From: Piper betle
Taxonomy: Eukaryota; Streptophyta; Magnoliopsida; Piperales; Piperaceae
Assembly: GCA_033002965.1 (NCBI GenBank)
Contig: JAURVB010014813.1
Location: 162,199 to 226,198, forward strand
Reading direction: 5' to 3'
Length of the DNA stretch: 64,000 nt
Shown here one piece after another: positions 61,301-64,000 of this stretch. The notes below the pieces were generated by a model. The model did not search any database and was not told the origin of the DNA. It worked only from the letters and a program-made list of their open reading frames with translations. Position 1 is the first letter of the stretch. Each line of letters starts with the position of its first letter. A program made the translations under genes and the position numbers.

Positions 61301-63687
61301 CTCATTAGTGCATCAAACATGCAATAAGCATCATGCTCCATGAACCTCTCAGAAAGGAGGACGCCTAGCTCCCCTCCGCTCCATAAGCATCATTCAGTAA
61401 CACTATGGTCTTGACACCCGGTTCAAGTTCATCCACACTGCAAGCCCCATCTTCCTTAAAGTTATTGCCAGGTTCCTTTTTGCTAGCGTGGTTTGGGGAA
61501 AAGCTTTCCTTTGAAAAAGTGAGCTTACTGTCTGCGAATTTTGCATCATCAAACTTGTCAATGAAAGCATCTTGATAGAGTTCCCGCACTTGAGAGAGAT
61601 GTTGAACATCTACATGGAGAACATACAATAATGGAGCCAAGAGTTCGTGCATTCCTGCAATCAAGTTAATATTAACCACAACTACGTCATTATCTTAGGC
61701 ATAAAACACTCAAATTCACAGATCTGTTTGATCCAAAACGAAAAATGCACATGATGTATTGTTTATTTTGTGTGATGGCCACCTCGTTCTCACTAAAAGT
61801 CATGTTACAATTACATGGTGGTACAGTCCAAAAGCCATTTTCTAAAAGCTTAATGCAGCATCTAGACAAGTTTGGAATGTCATTAATTTTGACATTTTAT
61901 AACATCACCAGCAGCATTTTTTAAATCATAGAACACTATTTTGAGTATAATGTTTCACAAGACAACCATACCTTGACGATAGCCATAATCAGGATGCTTA
62001 AGAGTCCATAACAGAAGTATCCTCCTTAGTATAGCCTGACAAGTAAATGTCTGAAAGTAACTACTTTCTTGCTCTGGGTACAAACGAGACAAATCTTGAT
62101 CTACTAATCTTTCCAGTTCAACATTCTTAAAAAATTGGCCCCACATGCTATCTGCATGAACAAAATAATATAAGTCAAGTATAAGATGTGCAAGAAATCT
62201 ATCTTGAGAGGAAGGAGCCAAAACAATTGACGACCTAGCAAAGAAGGAACTGTCAATAAAGAAAAAATATTACTATGATCATCATTATGACTTGAAATAA
62301 ATCCTATATTGATTTGTATTATAGTATTCTGATTCTAGTTGTTTTGGAATCGCCAATTAGAAGTCTATAACTATGAGATAGCTAGGCAATTTTGAACGTT
62401 TAAATTTTGTCAATGAAACTTTGCAGTCTCATCTCTTTTCTTTCCTCTCTCCTATTTCCACTTCCTGTTGTCCTTGATTTCCACAGGAGTTGTCATGCTC
62501 AGACAAATTCTAAACGCGACTATTGCACCAATAAGTGGCAAATACCTACACTTAGATCTTCACTTCCAATAGATACTCCACCTAACAGCTCAAGTTTATA
62601 GGATACCTCATTCAAACCATTTAATGCCAGAAGTTCCCATGTTTAATTTATCATCCCTCATTTTTAAAGTAAATTGTTACATTTGATTGGGGGAAGATGT
62701 GTTGGTTGGTTTGTTTTAGTACGGCTCGATTAAGCACGAAAAGCACTGTTGGCAAGTTCCCTCTTAGCATTTAAAGAACCTAGATTTGAAATAAATCAAA
62801 TGAAACAACTGAGTAATACCCGGATTTTGTGACAATGGATTATCGACGGCGAGATCCAGCGGCTTAACTTCATCCTTCAAAACATGAGGATCCACAAGCA
62901 GTCGCCTTCTCAAGCTAGCATATCTGTTGATGAAAGATTTGCTCAATAAGTTAGCTTATTGACAACTGCCTTTTTTACTCTATTCTTTTAGGGAAAAAAA
63001 GGCTAGACAAAATGATTTTCTTCACCCAATGAAAAATGCAGAGTAGAACTTCAACCGCATACGATGATAGAGGATGAAACATTGAACAACTAACCATATA
63101 ATATCAGTTCACAATCCAGCTGATATTGACAAGCACTTCTATTATTAAATAACCTCAAGCAGGTGAACCATTTGGCAAGCAACCAAACAACCACCCAATG
63201 TAAATCTCTTTAACAATAAGCTAACAGTCCACACATCCACACTCCAGTTTGATCCGATCTAGTTTATGAATATGATTTTTAATCAGCTTGCACTCATTCT
63301 GAGGCCAGTGTATAATTCAACATTAGATTAGCACATATCCCATAAGACCAATACTTAAAATCCTTTTTTTTGTTTCCATACTCCATAGATTAGAAAACGA
63401 CCATCAACAAGAAAGCCCACGTCATATCGACATATTACCAATCTAAATTCCAGAAAAATTTTAAGCTCAAAAACAAGTAAACTACCAAAAAAAAAGTTGG
63501 CTTTTTCGCAACAATTTTACCTTCTTCGGGTATCAGCAGTGACACGACGAAGCTCCTCAACCGAGTAATCATCAGAAGGCAGCACCCCCAGATTGATCCG
63601 CCATCTTACACTCCTCAGATCAGAAAAGGAAGCAACTGGCAATGGAGGGGACTCGGGGGTCGTCGGGCGGGATGGCACCGAAGGCAT
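58385..63687 (-). CDS. TBC-domain RabGAP (TBC1D5-like plant family), five exons, one-base frameshift
   Basis: Minus-strand exons: 63687-63521, 62923-62820, 62151-61972, 61654-59833 and 58522-58385. Rab GTPase-activating proteins switch off Rabs in vesicle traffic. The TBC domain starts LRSVRWRINLGVLP and SLRRRLLVDP. It carries both catalytic fingers: the Arg finger in LVDQDLSRLYPE (D-x-x-R) and the Gln finger in YGYRQGMHELLAPLLYVLHV. Later family parts are EHDAYCMFDALMSGANGMV and PQYFSMRWLRVLYGREFTLE, then a long Ser-rich acidic tail (SSSSSSSS near 60260) and a basic end (VTVLAALKELRKISNILSEM). In the large exon one base is missing at the CCCC run 61371-61374 (GGGG on the coding strand). Restoring it joins DAYGAEGELGVLLSERFMEH, and exon phase independently requires the extra base. 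Repaired length is about 803 residues. The start ATG at 63687 follows from family similarity. Confidence 0.9.
59067..59158. repeat. Perfect tandem duplication of 46 bp in the last TBC intron
   Basis: A 46-bp unit beginning GATAATCTTCAATGATTTAT and ending ATAGTCTTATAAG is present twice head to tail at 59067-59112 and 59113-59158, without mismatches that I can see. Confidence 0.9.
59288..59666. repeat. Near-identical tandem duplication of 189 bp in the last TBC intron
   Basis: TCAGTCTTACACTGCAGCC begins at 59288 and again at 59477. The two copies stay collinear through TTTTAAATATCCACACAGAT, GATGCTGTGCACATAT and CCTGGTGGGAGTTGTGAATT to AATCCTTTTCATGTTC. The differences I see are a two-base deletion after CACATAT in copy 2, C/G after TTATTT, and A/T in TTTTAAA.GTAATCC. 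A recent duplication. Confidence 0.92.
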
Positions 63688-64000
63688 CCTTTCCCGACAT
63701 TCAACCCAACACCAGCTCCATGGGGGGAGGTCGGTCTTGCATCCAGACCACGCGCCATGGCTCCTTCTACCCGCTACACCAGGCACCCAGACGAACAAAA
63801 ACTTCAACAGAGAATCAAAGATTGGATTTTTCCATGAAAAAACCAAAAAAAGCAATCAGACGACACGAAGCAGCTCTTCCTACAGATTGTTGAAAACCAA
63901 AAACACCCAATACCAAAAAAAAAAGACACCCAGAAAAACAAAAGATGGTAGGAAAACAACCCAAGATGGTGTTCAAACTGGTTCAACAGAGAGACAACAA
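63688..64000. other. Promoter and leader of the TBC gene
   Basis: Upstream of the minus-strand TBC start. 63688-63790 is GC-rich and the rest A-rich. The coding frame stays open further upstream on the minus strand (to 63855), but that extension is Trp/Cys-rich and unlike the family, so I treat it as leader. Confidence 0.45.

Noticed and set aside
3467..63687. A trafficking gene cluster (EXO70, ANTH adaptor, TBC RabGAP)
   Set aside because: Three common trafficking families within 60 kb, separated by unrelated genes and repeats, is within chance expectation for a plant genome.

Overview
This is a stretch of plant nuclear genome. The genes have GT-AG introns, every recognisable protein is a plant or general eukaryotic one, and there are no operons or ribosome binding sites. 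Two coding starts are very GC-rich (an intronless exocyst gene, and the first exon of a small mitochondrial-type protein), while introns and spacers are AT-rich. That contrast suggests a monocot; a non-grass monocot such as a palm is my guess, not a demonstrated fact. I found no undescribed multi-gene system here, and the gene neighbours show no functional clustering.

Layout from left to right. 1-3.4 kb is AT-rich spacer. An EXO70 exocyst gene lies at 3.5-5.4 kb (+), and a lone RRM exon at 7.0 kb (-). A nine-exon plastid-type FMN-binding split-barrel/DUF2470 gene spans 9.2-12.9 kb (+), followed by a nuclear tRNA-Ala(TGC) at 13.2 kb and a remnant of a CIA2-like CCT-family gene at 13.9-14.2 kb. 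From 14.3 to about 26.5 kb the DNA is a repeat-rich desert: a CACTA-like end, a nested LTR-like insertion, a foldback element, a 20-bp array and dispersed repeats. A PHD-finger gene occupies 28.1-35.2 kb (+), with a LINE scrap and a repeat family in its introns. 35.5-39.6 kb is repeats again, including an inverted relative of the 24.5-26.5 kb element. An ANTH-domain clathrin adaptor lies at 40.0-44.5 kb (+), a 155-aa plant protein of unknown function at 45.8-47.2 kb (+), a MARCH-type RING-CH membrane ubiquitin ligase at 48.4-50.6 kb (-), a decayed MED8 Mediator-subunit copy at 52.0-57.5 kb (+), and a TBC RabGAP at 58.4-63.7 kb (-).

The most useful observation is about sequence quality. Almost every conserved multi-exon or long gene is broken by a single missing base, usually in a G/C (sometimes A) homopolymer inside a conserved exon. 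Exon-phase arithmetic independently shows one base missing in EXO70, the FMN-binding gene, the ANTH gene, the TBC gene and the RING-CH gene. The simplest reading is homopolymer undercalling in a long-read assembly, so these genes are probably intact in the plant. The MED8 copy is different: it has lost its ATG, has several in-frame stops and lacks exons, so it looks like a genuine decaying duplicate. EXO70, the ANTH protein and the TBC RabGAP all belong to membrane trafficking, but they are far apart and I see no reason to treat them as a cluster.
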